Source: Flagellimonas amphidinii
GTDB lineage: Bacteria > Bacteroidota > Bacteroidia > Flavobacteriales > Flavobacteriaceae
Direction of reading: 5' to 3'
Assembly (NCBI RefSeq): GCF_013090115.1
Contig: NZ_JABFNN010000027.1
Span: 124,001-188,000, forward strand
Length of the DNA stretch: 64,000 bases
The notes under the pieces are model-generated. The model did not search any database. It was not told the origin of the DNA and saw nothing but the letters and a program-made list of their open reading frames with translations. The position numbers and the translations under genes were made by a program. Numbering within the stretch: the first letter of the stretch is position 1; each line of letters opens with the position of its first letter. Positions 36,621 to 46,418 of this stretch are shown here, in pieces.

Positions 36621-37247
36621 CTATAAATAATACACTTCTCCTGTAGAGATATCATACATACCTCCCACAATAAGTATTTCTCCATTATCTTCCATTTCTT
36701 TAAGAATTACACTTTGGTTTCTTATATTCTCCAAAGTCATTTCAACATTTTTAACTGCAACGGCATCTACGAAGTCCAAGTTTTTTGAATTTCTTAAAGA
36801 TTCTTCCTGAGGCTCTTTTGTGGCATAAACGGCAGGTTCAATTTTGTTGATAAGAGTGGTAAGATTTCCAAGACGGGCATGATCACAAGCACCTTTTACG
36901 GCACCACAAGAAGTGTGGCCCAAAACCACAATCAATTTAGTTCCTGCAAGTTTACAGGCAAACTCCATGCTTCCCAAAATATCTTGGTTTACAAAGTTGC
37001 CGGCAATTCTAATACTGAAAATGTCTCCTAAACCTTGGTCAAAAATAAGTTCTGCTGAAACCCTTGAGTCAATACAGCTTAGGATGGTAGCAAAGGGAAA
37101 TTGACCATCTTTAGTCTCATTTACTTGTTGTAAAAGATTTCTATTGGCCTTAAGGTTATTTTGAAATCGTGCATTACCTTCTTTCAAAAACTTTAAGGCT
37201 TTATCAGGATTCATTGTTGCCTGTGTCTCTTTAGTATGTGCTTTCAT
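36621..37247 (-). CDS. beta-class carbonic anhydrase
   Basis: A 208-residue zinc enzyme that interconverts CO2 and bicarbonate. The zinc ligands are C58 (ATILSCIDSR), H111 and C114 (GHTSCGAVKG), and the D60/R62 dyad is intact. No signal peptide, so cytosolic. It follows a SulP transporter by 12 bases and precedes another SulP gene after a terminator, suggesting bicarbonate supply or pH control; many bacteria pair a SulP with a carbonic anhydrase. Confidence 0.93.
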   Translation of the reverse strand: MKAHTKETQATMNPDKALKFLKEGNARFQNNLKANRNLLQQVNETKDGQFPFATILSCIDSRVSAELIFDQGLGDIFSIRIAGNFVNQDILGSMEFACKLAGTKLIVVLGHTSCGAVKGACDHARLGNLTTLINKIEPAVYATKEPQEESLRNSKNLDFVDAVAVKNVEMTLENIRNQSVILKEMEDNGEILIVGGMYDISTGEVYYL

Positions 37248-37259
37248 AGTATAATTTTT

Positions 37260-38840
37260 TTAAGCAGATTTTGGTGTAAGTTTAAAAAATTGGATATAGC
37301 TGTCTGGATTTTCTACAATTCCACGTTCAGAAATCAGTTTGATATTGATGTTTCGGTTACGGGCTTTTTCTGAAAAATCTTCTAGGATTTCAATAATATC
37401 ATTATCTAGAAAACGGGTCTTTCTCACATCCAATTGAAGATATGAATTTTCAGGAAGACTATCCAGCTCCTTAAGAATGGCACCTTTATTAAAAAAGGTT
37501 ACTTCCTCTGCCAAGGTCATATTGATTTTATGTACACCGTTACTCTTGTCTTCAATATGCAAGAAATGTGAATTCTGATAACTTTTTATCAAAATGACCA
37601 CAATACCAACACCCAATCCCAAACCTATACCTACAAGAAGGTCTGTGAAGACAATACCGACTACGGTTACAACGAATGGGACAAATTGTTTCCATCCTAG
37701 TTGATACATTTTTTTGAAAAGTGCAGGTTTTGCCAATTTATAACCTACTATCAAAAGAATGGCCGCCAAAACAGATAAAGGAATCAAGTTGAGCAATCTT
37801 GGAATTAGTATTACCGAAATCAGCAAGAAAAAACCATGGATAATGGCAGAAGCTTTAGTTCTTCCTCCAGACTGAATATTGGCAGAACTACGAACAATTA
37901 CCTGGGTAACGGGAAGACCTCCAACCAATCCGGAAATAGTGTTTCCAATACCTTGTGCAAACAGTTCTTTGTTGGTCGGGGTAGTTCTCTTATAAGGATC
38001 TAATTTATCTGTAGCTTCAACACACAATAGGGTTTCCAAACTTGCAACCAATGCAATTGTAAATGCCGTAATCCAGATTTCTGGATTCCCTATAACCGCA
38101 AAGTTTGGAAAACTGAGCAATGTTCCCAGAGAATCAAAACTTTCTGGGATTGGCACCTTTACCAAATGTTCCTTGGATATGGCAAGAGTTTCATGATCAG
38201 CAGTAAAAACATAATATAAAATACCAAGAACTACTGCAACCAAAGGCCCTTGGATAAGTTGAAAGATTTTTGCTTTTTTGGTAAGTACTCTATCCCAGAG
38301 AATAAGTATGGTCAAAGCAACAATAGCAATTAAAGTTGCACCAGGACTGATGAATTTAAAAGCGTTTAGAATGCCACTAAAAGTATTTCCGCCGTCCGTT
38401 TCAAAAAAGGCGAAATTACCTTCCGGGTTGGAATCATAACCAAAAAAGTGTGGAATTTGCTTTAGGATAATGATGATACCGATACCGGTAAGCATCCCTT
38501 TAATTACTGAAGAAGGAAAATAGTAGGCAATAATACCCGCCTTCAAAATACTGAATATGATTTGGATGATTCCACCCAAAACTACGGCAACTAGGAAATT
38601 TTCGAATCCACCCAAGGTTCCGATAGCTGTCAATACAATAGCAGCAAGACCTGCTGCAGGGCCACTGACCCCGATTTGTGAGCCGCTAAGTGTACCAACA
38701 ATGATTCCGCCAATAATTCCGGCAATCAATCCTGAAAATAAAGGGGCGCCACTGGCAAGGGCAATACCCAAACAAAGGGGTAATGCTACAAAGAAAACGA
38801 CAATACTAGCAGGCAAGTCATTTTTTATATACTTGAACAT
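37260..38840 (-). CDS. SulP-family anion (probably bicarbonate) transporter
   Basis: A 526-residue SulP protein with STAS domain. The start at 38840 (MFKYIKNDLPASIVVFFVALP) is preferred; the frame could extend to 38867. The helices contain VSGPAAGLAAIVLTA, and the STAS part (about 430-520) has LQLDVRKTRFLDNDIIEIL. It lies 12 bases upstream of the carbonic anhydrase and is probably co-transcribed, so a bicarbonate substrate is inferred from context, not from sequence. It is shorter than the other SulP gene. Confidence 0.9.
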   Translation of the reverse strand: MFKYIKNDLPASIVVFFVALPLCLGIALASGAPLFSGLIAGIIGGIIVGTLSGSQIGVSGPAAGLAAIVLTAIGTLGGFENFLVAVVLGGIIQIIFSILKAGIIAYYFPSSVIKGMLTGIGIIIILKQIPHFFGYDSNPEGNFAFFETDGGNTFSGILNAFKFISPGATLIAIVALTILILWDRVLTKKAKIFQLIQGPLVAVVLGILYYVFTADHETLAISKEHLVKVPIPESFDSLGTLLSFPNFAVIGNPEIWITAFTIALVASLETLLCVEATDKLDPYKRTTPTNKELFAQGIGNTISGLVGGLPVTQVIVRSSANIQSGGRTKASAIIHGFFLLISVILIPRLLNLIPLSVLAAILLIVGYKLAKPALFKKMYQLGWKQFVPFVVTVVGIVFTDLLVGIGLGLGVGIVVILIKSYQNSHFLHIEDKSNGVHKINMTLAEEVTFFNKGAILKELDSLPENSYLQLDVRKTRFLDNDIIEILEDFSEKARNRNINIKLISERGIVENPDSYIQFFKLTPKSA

Positions 38841-38923
38841 GATAATTAATTTATTGCTCTCCAGCATCTATAATGTTGAAGAAGGTTAAAAACGAGTTGT
38901 AAATGATTGATTCTTGACAGTTA

Positions 38924-39229
38924 TTACAACTGTTGAGGGGGAGGTAGCAGAATTTCTGCTTTGAAATCAGAATGGAGAAACACATGTTTTTTGTGAACCG
39001 ATTTTTCTTTTTTGTGTAGAAAATTTCCTGTGGTCACCAATCCATGCAGAAACAAATCTTTTTCCTCAAATTTTTTTTTAGATTCTTTTTCCTGATTGTT
39101 TTCTTCATCGTTGGAATCGACCAAAACAGCAATGGCACCATCCTTGTCCACCAAGGAGATTACCGACGGAGCCAATATGGAGAATATCAGCATCAGGGCA
39201 ATAAAGGGAAATGCAATTGCTTTTAGCAT
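38924..39229 (-). CDS. small membrane-anchored or secreted hypothetical protein
   Basis: A 101-residue protein. The N-terminus MLKAIAFPFIALMLIFSILAP is a signal peptide or single anchor; the rest is charged (NQEKESKKKFEEKD) and ends in a histidine-rich part and PPPQQL. No known domain. It lies upstream of the SulP/anhydrase genes on the same strand, so it may be part of the same system; I cannot assign a function. Confidence 0.6.
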   Translation of the reverse strand: MLKAIAFPFIALMLIFSILAPSVISLVDKDGAIAVLVDSNDEENNQEKESKKKFEEKDLFLHGLVTTGNFLHKKEKSVHKKHVFLHSDFKAEILLPPPQQL

Positions 39230-39284
39230 TGGTTCGTTTTCAAAATAATTGATAGTAAAGCTATTATTTTTTCTTGAATATAGC

Positions 39285-40049
39285 TTAAAAATCGTTTAAA
39301 AGCTTGATGTTGTTTTCTTTAAGCCAACCAGTTTGGCCATCTGCAATCCGTATCTTGCTCCAATCGTTCAATTCATCCAGCACATTTACTTTAGTGCCTT
39401 CATGTAGCGAGAAGATTACTTCGCTATTTACGTTGGGTTCAGATGTAATCTTTACTTCCTTACTAAATACAATAGCAGGATTATCATTTTTGAACTCTTG
39501 ATATTGCAAATAAGCCAATAAAACACATAGTACTCCAAAAGAAAGAGCGAAAATACTACCTATGAATGCTATCCTTTTTTGATTTGCATTGCGAAGAAAA
39601 AAGTAAACCAAATATCCCAGTACAAATAAAACGACCAAGGCTACAGCCAAATAAGCCCATTGGTCAAAGGAGAGTAAGTTAATCAGGTTACCATAAATTT
39701 GTGCAATCTCAGTTTTGGGCATTTCCTCAATGGCATCCAACCTCATGTTTTGGGCATAGGCCAAATTGTTCAAAATTTCACTGTCATTGGGTTTTAGAAG
39801 CAATGCCTTTTCATAATAGTAAATGCTTGGACCAATGGCATTGAGCTTATAATTACAATTTCCAAGATTAAAGTAAAGCTCTGGAGAATGCTCGCCACTT
39901 TTTAGGATTTTCTCATAATTTTCTGCAGCCTTGAGGAACTCACCTTTGTTATAATATTCCGTAGCTTGGGTAAAAAGCTCTTTGTTTTGGGAGAACCCAA
40001 AGCACATGGAAAAGAATAGTAAAGCGGAAATCAGTTTTCTCATTCTCAT
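39285..40049 (-). CDS. batE: BatE-like TPR and SH3 domain protein
   Basis: A 254-residue membrane protein. It has a signal peptide (MRMRKLISALLFFSMCFG), three TPR-like repeats (about 22-110), two transmembrane helices and a C-terminal bacterial SH3 domain (about 195-250, ending KIRIADGQTGWLKE). It is the last gene of the Bat operon; its ATG overlaps the batD stop by four bases (ATGA). Bat proteins are linked to aerotolerance and stress resistance in Bacteroides and spirochaetes, with the molecular role unsettled. Confidence 0.85.
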   Translation of the reverse strand: MRMRKLISALLFFSMCFGFSQNKELFTQATEYYNKGEFLKAAENYEKILKSGEHSPELYFNLGNCNYKLNAIGPSIYYYEKALLLKPNDSEILNNLAYAQNMRLDAIEEMPKTEIAQIYGNLINLLSFDQWAYLAVALVVLFVLGYLVYFFLRNANQKRIAFIGSIFALSFGVLCVLLAYLQYQEFKNDNPAIVFSKEVKITSEPNVNSEVIFSLHEGTKVNVLDELNDWSKIRIADGQTGWLKENNIKLLNDF

Positions 40050-41830
40050 AGGTTCTTATCCAAATTAGAAATAACTACACTCGCTTTTTCATAATCATTC
40101 TGCATCTGAACATCAGAAAAAGGGCTATATCGGGCCATTTCGCAACTTTTCAATAAAGAAATAAAACCTTCAATATTTTCAGTATCCACATTTTTTTCAG
40201 TGAGAATAGCAGTGATTTTTTCTTTACTGAACTCCGAAGTCTCGATTTTCAACTTGGCTTTTAGGTAATTATGAAGGCCTTTTTCCAAAGCCACATAAAA
40301 TGCTTCTTTGTTGCCCAGTTCTTTTTTAGCAGTGGACAGATATTTTTTGGCCAATTTATTGGCCTGTCTAATCTTGTTGCCAGCTACATCACTGGCTATG
40401 GCCTCTCTTTTCTTGAAGAAGAAAATCACCAAGGGAATCAGAAGTAAAGGGGCAAACAACCACCAGTAAAAGCATTTGGAACCGAAGAAATAATGAGTTC
40501 CAATTTTGGTAAGATTAGGATTCAATTTTAAAAAATGAAATTGTTTCCCAGTTTTTACCACCAGTTGTTTATTCGTAGAATTTCCCACATTGGTATTCTC
40601 TGAAGCTCCAACCGGACCCTCCAAAACTTCAATATTAATTTCTTCAGAATTGAGGGTTATGTACTTTTTTGATTTTGGATTAAAGTAGCTAAAGGATATG
40701 CTGGGAATGGGGTATTTTCCTCTGAAGGACGGAACTATGGTGTACCTATTGGCGACTTTTCCTTCCATTCCCGAACTATAGGTGTTTACATTTTCTTCAT
40801 GTTCTGGCTCATAAACTTCAAGGGCACTGGGTAATTCTGGTTCAGGTAGTTGGAACAATTTTAGGTTTCCATTTCCTGACACTTCAACTTTGGCCTGAAG
40901 GGATTCAGAAGCATTCAATTGTTTTTTACTTGCGGTTACGGAGAATTCAAAATCACCTACGGCACCACTAAAATTTGCAGGTTTTCCTGCTTCAGGCAAT
41001 GCTTTAACATTGATGGTTCTTTTTCCGGCGGACACTCTTTTGCTGGTTTGGGTATAAATGCGACCGCCAAAGAAGTCTCTTCGGTTGGTAGGGACATCCA
41101 CAAAAATTTCCAATGAAAGCGGTTCAATTTCCAACTTTCCAGACTTTTGGGGATAGAGGACCACCTTTTTTAAAGCTACAAAGCGATATGGTTTGCCCTT
41201 ATAAGTGCCATTTTGAGCGGTATGTTTTGTCACCGGAATTTCTTGACTCCAAAAATTATTGTATTTGGGATTATCCAATGGGCGATAGTTGGTGACACTG
41301 ATATTTGGACTTACATACAGTTTGTAAATTACGGTTACTGCCTCGTTGAGGTAGGGATTTCCTTTGGAAACCTCGGCAACCAAATGAAGACTTTCATCAG
41401 CTACGTCATCAACTGTTTTTTGGTCGCTGGGTTTATCTACCGCTGCAGTTATCTCTACGGTTTTTGGCAATGTTTTGTATGTGTTGCCGCTAATGTCAAT
41501 CGTAGCTTGTTTTATACTGAACTTACCTCTTGCAGTTGGAACAAGAATATAACTGTATGTTTTGGAAAAACTACGTTTTCCATTGACCCAAGAAGATTGT
41601 ATAGACTGGGAAGGGCCCATAACTACTTCAAAACCTTCAAAAGAGGGAGGGGTGAAATTGTCTCCATCCTTATTCATGGTAAAATCTACCCTTAGACGTT
41701 CGTTGATGCCCAGCTTTTCCTTGCTCAACTTCATTTGAAAGGAAACCTCTTCGTCTTGGGAGTACAGCGAAAACCCTATAAAAAGGGAAACACAAAGTGT
41801 CCAAAAAGTTTTGCCCATCAACCTATACAT
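40046..41830 (-). CDS. batD: BatD (aerotolerance protein, BatD-type immunoglobulin repeats)
   Basis: A 594-residue protein with a signal peptide (MGKTFWTLCVSLFIGFS; start could be at the internal methionine), several beta-sandwich BatD repeats (about 20-420), one transmembrane segment near 460 and a cytosolic tail. The extracytoplasmic part presumably sits in the periplasm. It starts directly after the batC stop. Annotation rests on position and domain order. Confidence 0.85.
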   Translation of the reverse strand: MYRLMGKTFWTLCVSLFIGFSLYSQDEEVSFQMKLSKEKLGINERLRVDFTMNKDGDNFTPPSFEGFEVVMGPSQSIQSSWVNGKRSFSKTYSYILVPTARGKFSIKQATIDISGNTYKTLPKTVEITAAVDKPSDQKTVDDVADESLHLVAEVSKGNPYLNEAVTVIYKLYVSPNISVTNYRPLDNPKYNNFWSQEIPVTKHTAQNGTYKGKPYRFVALKKVVLYPQKSGKLEIEPLSLEIFVDVPTNRRDFFGGRIYTQTSKRVSAGKRTINVKALPEAGKPANFSGAVGDFEFSVTASKKQLNASESLQAKVEVSGNGNLKLFQLPEPELPSALEVYEPEHEENVNTYSSGMEGKVANRYTIVPSFRGKYPIPSISFSYFNPKSKKYITLNSEEINIEVLEGPVGASENTNVGNSTNKQLVVKTGKQFHFLKLNPNLTKIGTHYFFGSKCFYWWLFAPLLLIPLVIFFFKKREAIASDVAGNKIRQANKLAKKYLSTAKKELGNKEAFYVALEKGLHNYLKAKLKIETSEFSKEKITAILTEKNVDTENIEGFISLLKSCEMARYSPFSDVQMQNDYEKASVVISNLDKNL

Positions 41831-42724
41831 CTACCAATCTTTTTCGTTTTTAATCTTTTTGCCCCTTACTTTTTTGGCCTCCATTTTTTCCTGCACCTTT
41901 TTTTCCTCATTTTGCATGGCCTCTAGCAAATTCTGAATTTGCTGTTTAGAAAGTTGATTGGGTCTAGGCTGTTGTTTTTGCTCTTCGGGCTTATCTCCTT
42001 CATTGGGTTTTTTCTCCTGCTCTTTTTTCTCATCACCATCTCCCTTTTGATTTTCTTCAGGTTGATCCTCTCCATTTTCCCCTTGATCTCCCTTATCCTT
42101 GTTTTCATCTTCATTTTGCTCCCCTTCATCTTGCTTTTCATTATCCCCTTGATTGTTCTGGTCTTGGTTTTGATCTTTCTGGTCTTGTTGATCCTGATTG
42201 TCATCGCCACCCTGGTTGTCATCATTTTTTTGCTCCTCTTGCTCTTTTTCAAGCATTTTCTTGGCCAAAGCTAGGTTGTAACGGGTTTCGTCGTCTTTTG
42301 GATTGTTTCGAAGAGCTTCTTTATAGGCATCAACGGCCTTTTGGTATTCCTTGCTCTTCATATAAACATTGCCCATATTGTGATAGGCTTTGTGCTTGCC
42401 AGATTTGGCCTCAGCAGCTTCCCCTGCTTCTTTATATCTTCCAAAGGCTTCCCCGTAACTTTCTCTGTTGTAATAGGCATTGCCTAAATTGAAGGGCGCC
42501 ACTGAGTTTTTTGAACTTTTGGAAATGGCCCGTCTATATTCAGATTCTGCAGTTGTAAAATCATTGGCGGTAAGCTCTTTGTTTGCTTCCCAAGTAAGGT
42601 TTGTTGAGGTCCGTAATGCCTTTTGGGCCTCTTTGTCCACTACTTTTTCCTGTGCCTGAAGTGTTATTCCAAGGAAGAACAGCAGGCCGGCCATGAATCT
42701 TATCTTATTCATAATCGCTTTCAT
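41831..42724 (-). CDS. batC: BatC-like TPR protein with acidic low-complexity tail
   Basis: A 297-residue protein with a signal peptide, three TPR units (about 30-160) and a long D/E/Q/N/K-rich stretch (about 165-260) of low complexity, ending in a charged helix. The low-complexity part also explains long shadow frames on both strands. The start is either 42724 or 42712 (MNKIRFMAGLLFF); both overlap the batB end slightly. It is followed directly by batD. Confidence 0.8.
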   Translation of the reverse strand: MKAIMNKIRFMAGLLFFLGITLQAQEKVVDKEAQKALRTSTNLTWEANKELTANDFTTAESEYRRAISKSSKNSVAPFNLGNAYYNRESYGEAFGRYKEAGEAAEAKSGKHKAYHNMGNVYMKSKEYQKAVDAYKEALRNNPKDDETRYNLALAKKMLEKEQEEQKNDDNQGGDDNQDQQDQKDQNQDQNNQGDNEKQDEGEQNEDENKDKGDQGENGEDQPEENQKGDGDEKKEQEKKPNEGDKPEEQKQQPRPNQLSKQQIQNLLEAMQNEEKKVQEKMEAKKVRGKKIKNEKDW

Positions 42725-43751
42725 TAAAAAGATTTAGCTTTTTCAACCATTGGGTTTTTCTGTCCAGAACGAAAATGTCCAAAAATAGAAATAAAAATGC
42801 GGCCCCAAGAAACCATTGAAATTGGTCCTTGTACTCTGCAAATTGCTTGGCCTCAAATTCTTTTTTATCCATTTGGTCCAGTTGTTCCTTTATATATTCA
42901 ACTGTTTTTTCAGTATTGGAGCCATCAATATATGCCCCATTTCCTTCATTTGCAATTTCTGAAAGGATGGCTTCATTGAGTTTGGTGATCACAACTTCAC
43001 CTTCGTTGTCTTTCTTTAAACTTTCCACCACACCGTTCCTCTTGATTGGAATTGGGGCGCCTTTGGTCTTTCCTACACCTATGGTGTAGATTCTAATACC
43101 ATTCTGAACAGCTAGGTCAATAGCTTTAACGGTTGACCCCTCTGAGTGATCCTCACCATCAGAGACAATGAACAAAATTCTATTGGTCTGTTCGGCATCA
43201 TCGTAATAGGTGCTTGCCAATTCAATGGCGGCGTCTATGGCGGTTCCTTGTGAAGAAAGCATATTGGTGTTCATGCTTTGCAAGAACATTTTTGCGGCTC
43301 CGTAATCTGTGGTGATGGGCAATTGGGGATAAGCCTGTCCGGCGTAGGCAATGATTCCTATACGGTCACTGGCCAGTTGATTGATGATTTCTGAAACCAA
43401 TCTTTTTGATTTTTCCAGACGGTTTGGGGCAATGTCCTCGGCCAACATGCTCTTGGAAACATCTATGGCAAAAACAATATCAACTCCTTCACGTTTTACG
43501 GTTTCTAACTTGGTGCCAATTTTGGGGTTTACCAATCCCAGTATCAAGAAAGCCAAACCTGCTAAAAGAAAAAACAATTTCAACGCAGATTTAAAACTAG
43601 ATCTATTGGGAGCCAGCCTGCGCAGTAATCTGGAATCTGCAAATTGGCGTTGGGTTCTTTTTTTCCAGATTTGAAAAAAGAAAAAGGCCAATACCATCAC
43701 CGGAATGATGGCCAAAAGGTAGAAGTATATTTTCTCGTCAAACTGGATCAT
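42705..43751 (-). CDS. batB: BatB, von Willebrand factor type A protein
   Basis: A 348-residue membrane protein. Two N-terminal helices are followed by a VWA domain (about 85-290) with an intact metal-binding MIDAS motif (AIDVSKSML, DxSxS) and a C-terminal helix. The VWA domain probably binds a protein partner through a divalent metal. It is three bases after batA and overlaps batC by 20 bases. Confidence 0.9.
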   Translation of the reverse strand: MIQFDEKIYFYLLAIIPVMVLAFFFFQIWKKRTQRQFADSRLLRRLAPNRSSFKSALKLFFLLAGLAFLILGLVNPKIGTKLETVKREGVDIVFAIDVSKSMLAEDIAPNRLEKSKRLVSEIINQLASDRIGIIAYAGQAYPQLPITTDYGAAKMFLQSMNTNMLSSQGTAIDAAIELASTYYDDAEQTNRILFIVSDGEDHSEGSTVKAIDLAVQNGIRIYTIGVGKTKGAPIPIKRNGVVESLKKDNEGEVVITKLNEAILSEIANEGNGAYIDGSNTEKTVEYIKEQLDQMDKKEFEAKQFAEYKDQFQWFLGAAFLFLFLDIFVLDRKTQWLKKLNLFNESDYE

Positions 43752-43754
43752 GTA

Positions 43755-44753
43755 CTAAATAAAACTTTTAAATATGGAATTTCTCAATGCCCATTCAATC
43801 AACAGTAAAGCTCCTGCCAAAAGAATCAATGGCCTAAACTTTTCTTCGTACTTATAGTATTTGAATTCCTCTATTTCGGTTTTTTCCAACTTATTGATTT
43901 CATCATAAATTTCCCCCAACTTTTCATTATCGGTAGCCCGGAAGTATTTACCTCCTGTAACTTCTGCAATTTCTTTTAAAAGCTCTTCATCTATTTCCAC
44001 TTGTCGCATACCATATCTGTAGGTGCCATCTCGGTTATATGCAACTGGAGAAAGTGCATTTCCGTTGGTTCCAAGACCAATGGTATAGGTTTTTATGCCA
44101 AATTCAGCAGCAAGATCTGCAGCGGTTTTCGGCTCAATGAAACCAGAATTGTTCACACCATCTGTCAATAAAATAATGACTTTGCTAATGGCCTTACTTT
44201 CTTTTAAACGGTTTACAGAAGTAGCAAGTCCCATACCAATAGCGGTTCCATCTTCTAATTCACCATAGGTAATCTGCCTCAATGCATTCAACACAATGGT
44301 CTTATCACTGGTGATAGGTGTTTTGGTGTAGCTTTCAGCAGCGTAGCCCACGAGTCCAATACGATCGTTGGGTCTTTTTTTGATGAAATCCGCGGCTACT
44401 TCCTTTAAAGCGGCAAGGCGATTGGGCTTTAGGTCACGGGCCAGCATACTGGAAGAAACGTCGATGGCCATAACAATATCAATACCCTTAGTGGTCTTTG
44501 TCCTTGTTGAAATGTCTTCAATTTGTGGTCGAGCCAATGCAGTGACGATTGAAGCCAGTGCCAATAGTCGCAAAGCAAAAAGCACAGGTCTTAACTTGGA
44601 AGCCATACTACGTACAGAAAATCCTTTGATGCTTGATATTTTTAAAGAAGCGACTTCTTTTTTTCGTTTGAAAAAATACCACAGCAAAGCCAATGGAAGC
44701 AAAAGCAGCAACCAAAAAAACTGAGGATTTGCAAATTCTATATTTTCAAACAT
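43755..44753 (-). CDS. batA: BatA, von Willebrand factor type A protein
   Basis: A 332-residue paralogue of BatB, with N-terminal helices, a VWA domain carrying MAIDVSSSML (complete DxSxS) and a C-terminal helix. It begins directly after the stop of the BatD-like gene upstream. BatA and BatB are thought to form a membrane complex. Confidence 0.9.
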   Translation of the reverse strand: MFENIEFANPQFFWLLLLLPLALLWYFFKRKKEVASLKISSIKGFSVRSMASKLRPVLFALRLLALASIVTALARPQIEDISTRTKTTKGIDIVMAIDVSSSMLARDLKPNRLAALKEVAADFIKKRPNDRIGLVGYAAESYTKTPITSDKTIVLNALRQITYGELEDGTAIGMGLATSVNRLKESKAISKVIILLTDGVNNSGFIEPKTAADLAAEFGIKTYTIGLGTNGNALSPVAYNRDGTYRYGMRQVEIDEELLKEIAEVTGGKYFRATDNEKLGEIYDEINKLEKTEIEEFKYYKYEEKFRPLILLAGALLLIEWALRNSIFKSFI

Positions 44754-46418
44754 CTATACTTGTGTTTTTACGTCCAAACTATTCAATATGCGGGTTACGA
44801 TTTCTTCTGCATAATCATCCCCATCTTCCCATGTAATCACAATCTGCTGCATGAAACCTTTTCCGCCAAATGTTAGGATATTGTATTTGGCCTTTTTTGA
44901 ATCATTATCAAGCGCGGTATTAAAATTCCCAGTTCCAAAGGTCTTTAAACCTTTTACACCAGATTTTGTAACGAACTCTTCTTGCTTGGTGATTATATTT
45001 TTAACACCCGCACCTTCAAACGTGGCTATAATGCCACCTATTGCAGCTTCAAAATTGGGATCGATTTCTTCTTTGTAAGTGACAGAGCTTGTTGCTACTG
45101 AAAAAACACCGACATAACTTCCATAACTAAATGTTTGTAGCTCCTTGATTAATTCTTCGGCCTCTGGGGGTAACTTTGCTTCTTGACGGATCAATACATC
45201 TGGGGTTTCCAACTCAATGGGAGGATATCCGTAAGAGCTTCCAACCCATTCTCCTTCCAATAAGTCTTTGGTGGGATATCCAAATACAGTGTCCCTAACT
45301 TCTTTGAAACCAAAATAAGCTATGGAAAGTCCTCCACCCAAGAAAATAAGTCCGGCAAAAATAGCAGCGGCCCAATAGATTCTTTTGCGTTGTTTTTTTT
45401 TGGCCAGTTCTTCTAAATACTCCTCATTTTGCAAAAGTTCTTCATCAGTAGGATCTGGTAATGCATCGTGGGTTTTGACCACAATTTGTTCTACCAGTTT
45501 TCTGTCCTGTTCCGCAAGGGAAATAGCGGGTTTAGATTTGGCAAACTTTACCAAGTCGGCGGTTTGTAATATTTTTTGAAATTGTGAAATCGTTTCATCC
45601 TGTAAATCCAGCTCTCCTGCATCCCGTAGCAATTCTAATTTTGTGATGAGTTCTGAAGTGGTACTTTCCAAGGCCGATACCTGGACATCTTCTTCTAAAT
45701 ATGATCGGACAATATCGGTAAGCTCGGAATAGTATTTTTTGAATTCATCTTGAATAAGATATCTGGAGTTTTCCAGTTTTTTGAGTTCCAAAAGAGCTCG
45801 GTCATAGGGAGGCAAAAGAGCTTCCATTTCCTCTTCTGTTAAAGGTTTTTTTCTTAAGAAAAACCAATAAACCAAGCCGCCTACAACTAGAAGTGCCAAA
45901 AGCACCCAGAGCAAAATAGTCCAAAGTTTGGCATAGCTTTTTTCAACCTGTATCAAAGGTTTTATATCGTACATTTTTTGCGTTGTAGTATCCACAACTA
46001 CATCGGCCACTTTTATACGAAATGAATCTGTGTAAAAAGGTTGTTCGTTTACGGCAATTCGTTGAGGGGGAATGGTATATGCACCACTATCAAATTGGGT
46101 AAGGGCATAAATCCTTTGCAAAATGACACGATTTTTGTTTTTGGTAGTGTCAATCATCAAGGCCTCCACTGTTTCCAAGGGAGAAAATGTCTGTCCTTCT
46201 GGGAAATGTACTAAATCGGTGGAGTCGGTTTCAACGGTAATCTTGTATTGGATTTGTTCACCAATTTTTATGGAAGTGGTATCAATTTCCGATGAAATTT
46301 TGGGAGCGTTTTGGGATTGGCCCCAAAAGGGCATCAGAAAAAGGCACAAAAACAAAAGTAGCTTTTGAAACCAACTGATTTTTATGGTGTTCGACTGTAT
46401 GGGCTCAACTCCAATCAT
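44754..46418 (-). CDS. BatD-like membrane protein of the Bat operon
   Basis: A 554-residue protein with an N-terminal signal or anchor (SWFQKLLLFLCLFLMPFW), a beta-rich extracytoplasmic part that resembles one BatD repeat, a transmembrane segment near residue 175, a cytosolic coiled-coil-like region (about 215-330), a second membrane segment near 345 and a C-terminal domain of about 190 residues without a recognised family. It overlaps the DUF58 gene by four bases (ATGA) and abuts batA, so it is an integral operon member. Confidence 0.7.
   Translation of the reverse strand: MIGVEPIQSNTIKISWFQKLLLFLCLFLMPFWGQSQNAPKISSEIDTTSIKIGEQIQYKITVETDSTDLVHFPEGQTFSPLETVEALMIDTTKNKNRVILQRIYALTQFDSGAYTIPPQRIAVNEQPFYTDSFRIKVADVVVDTTTQKMYDIKPLIQVEKSYAKLWTILLWVLLALLVVGGLVYWFFLRKKPLTEEEMEALLPPYDRALLELKKLENSRYLIQDEFKKYYSELTDIVRSYLEEDVQVSALESTTSELITKLELLRDAGELDLQDETISQFQKILQTADLVKFAKSKPAISLAEQDRKLVEQIVVKTHDALPDPTDEELLQNEEYLEELAKKKQRKRIYWAAAIFAGLIFLGGGLSIAYFGFKEVRDTVFGYPTKDLLEGEWVGSSYGYPPIELETPDVLIRQEAKLPPEAEELIKELQTFSYGSYVGVFSVATSSVTYKEEIDPNFEAAIGGIIATFEGAGVKNIITKQEEFVTKSGVKGLKTFGTGNFNTALDNDSKKAKYNILTFGGKGFMQQIVITWEDGDDYAEEIVTRILNSLDVKTQV

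Noticed and set aside
41923-42274. Long hydrophobic and basic frames on both strands inside batC
   Set aside because: They are shadows of the low-complexity acidic stretch in the real gene.
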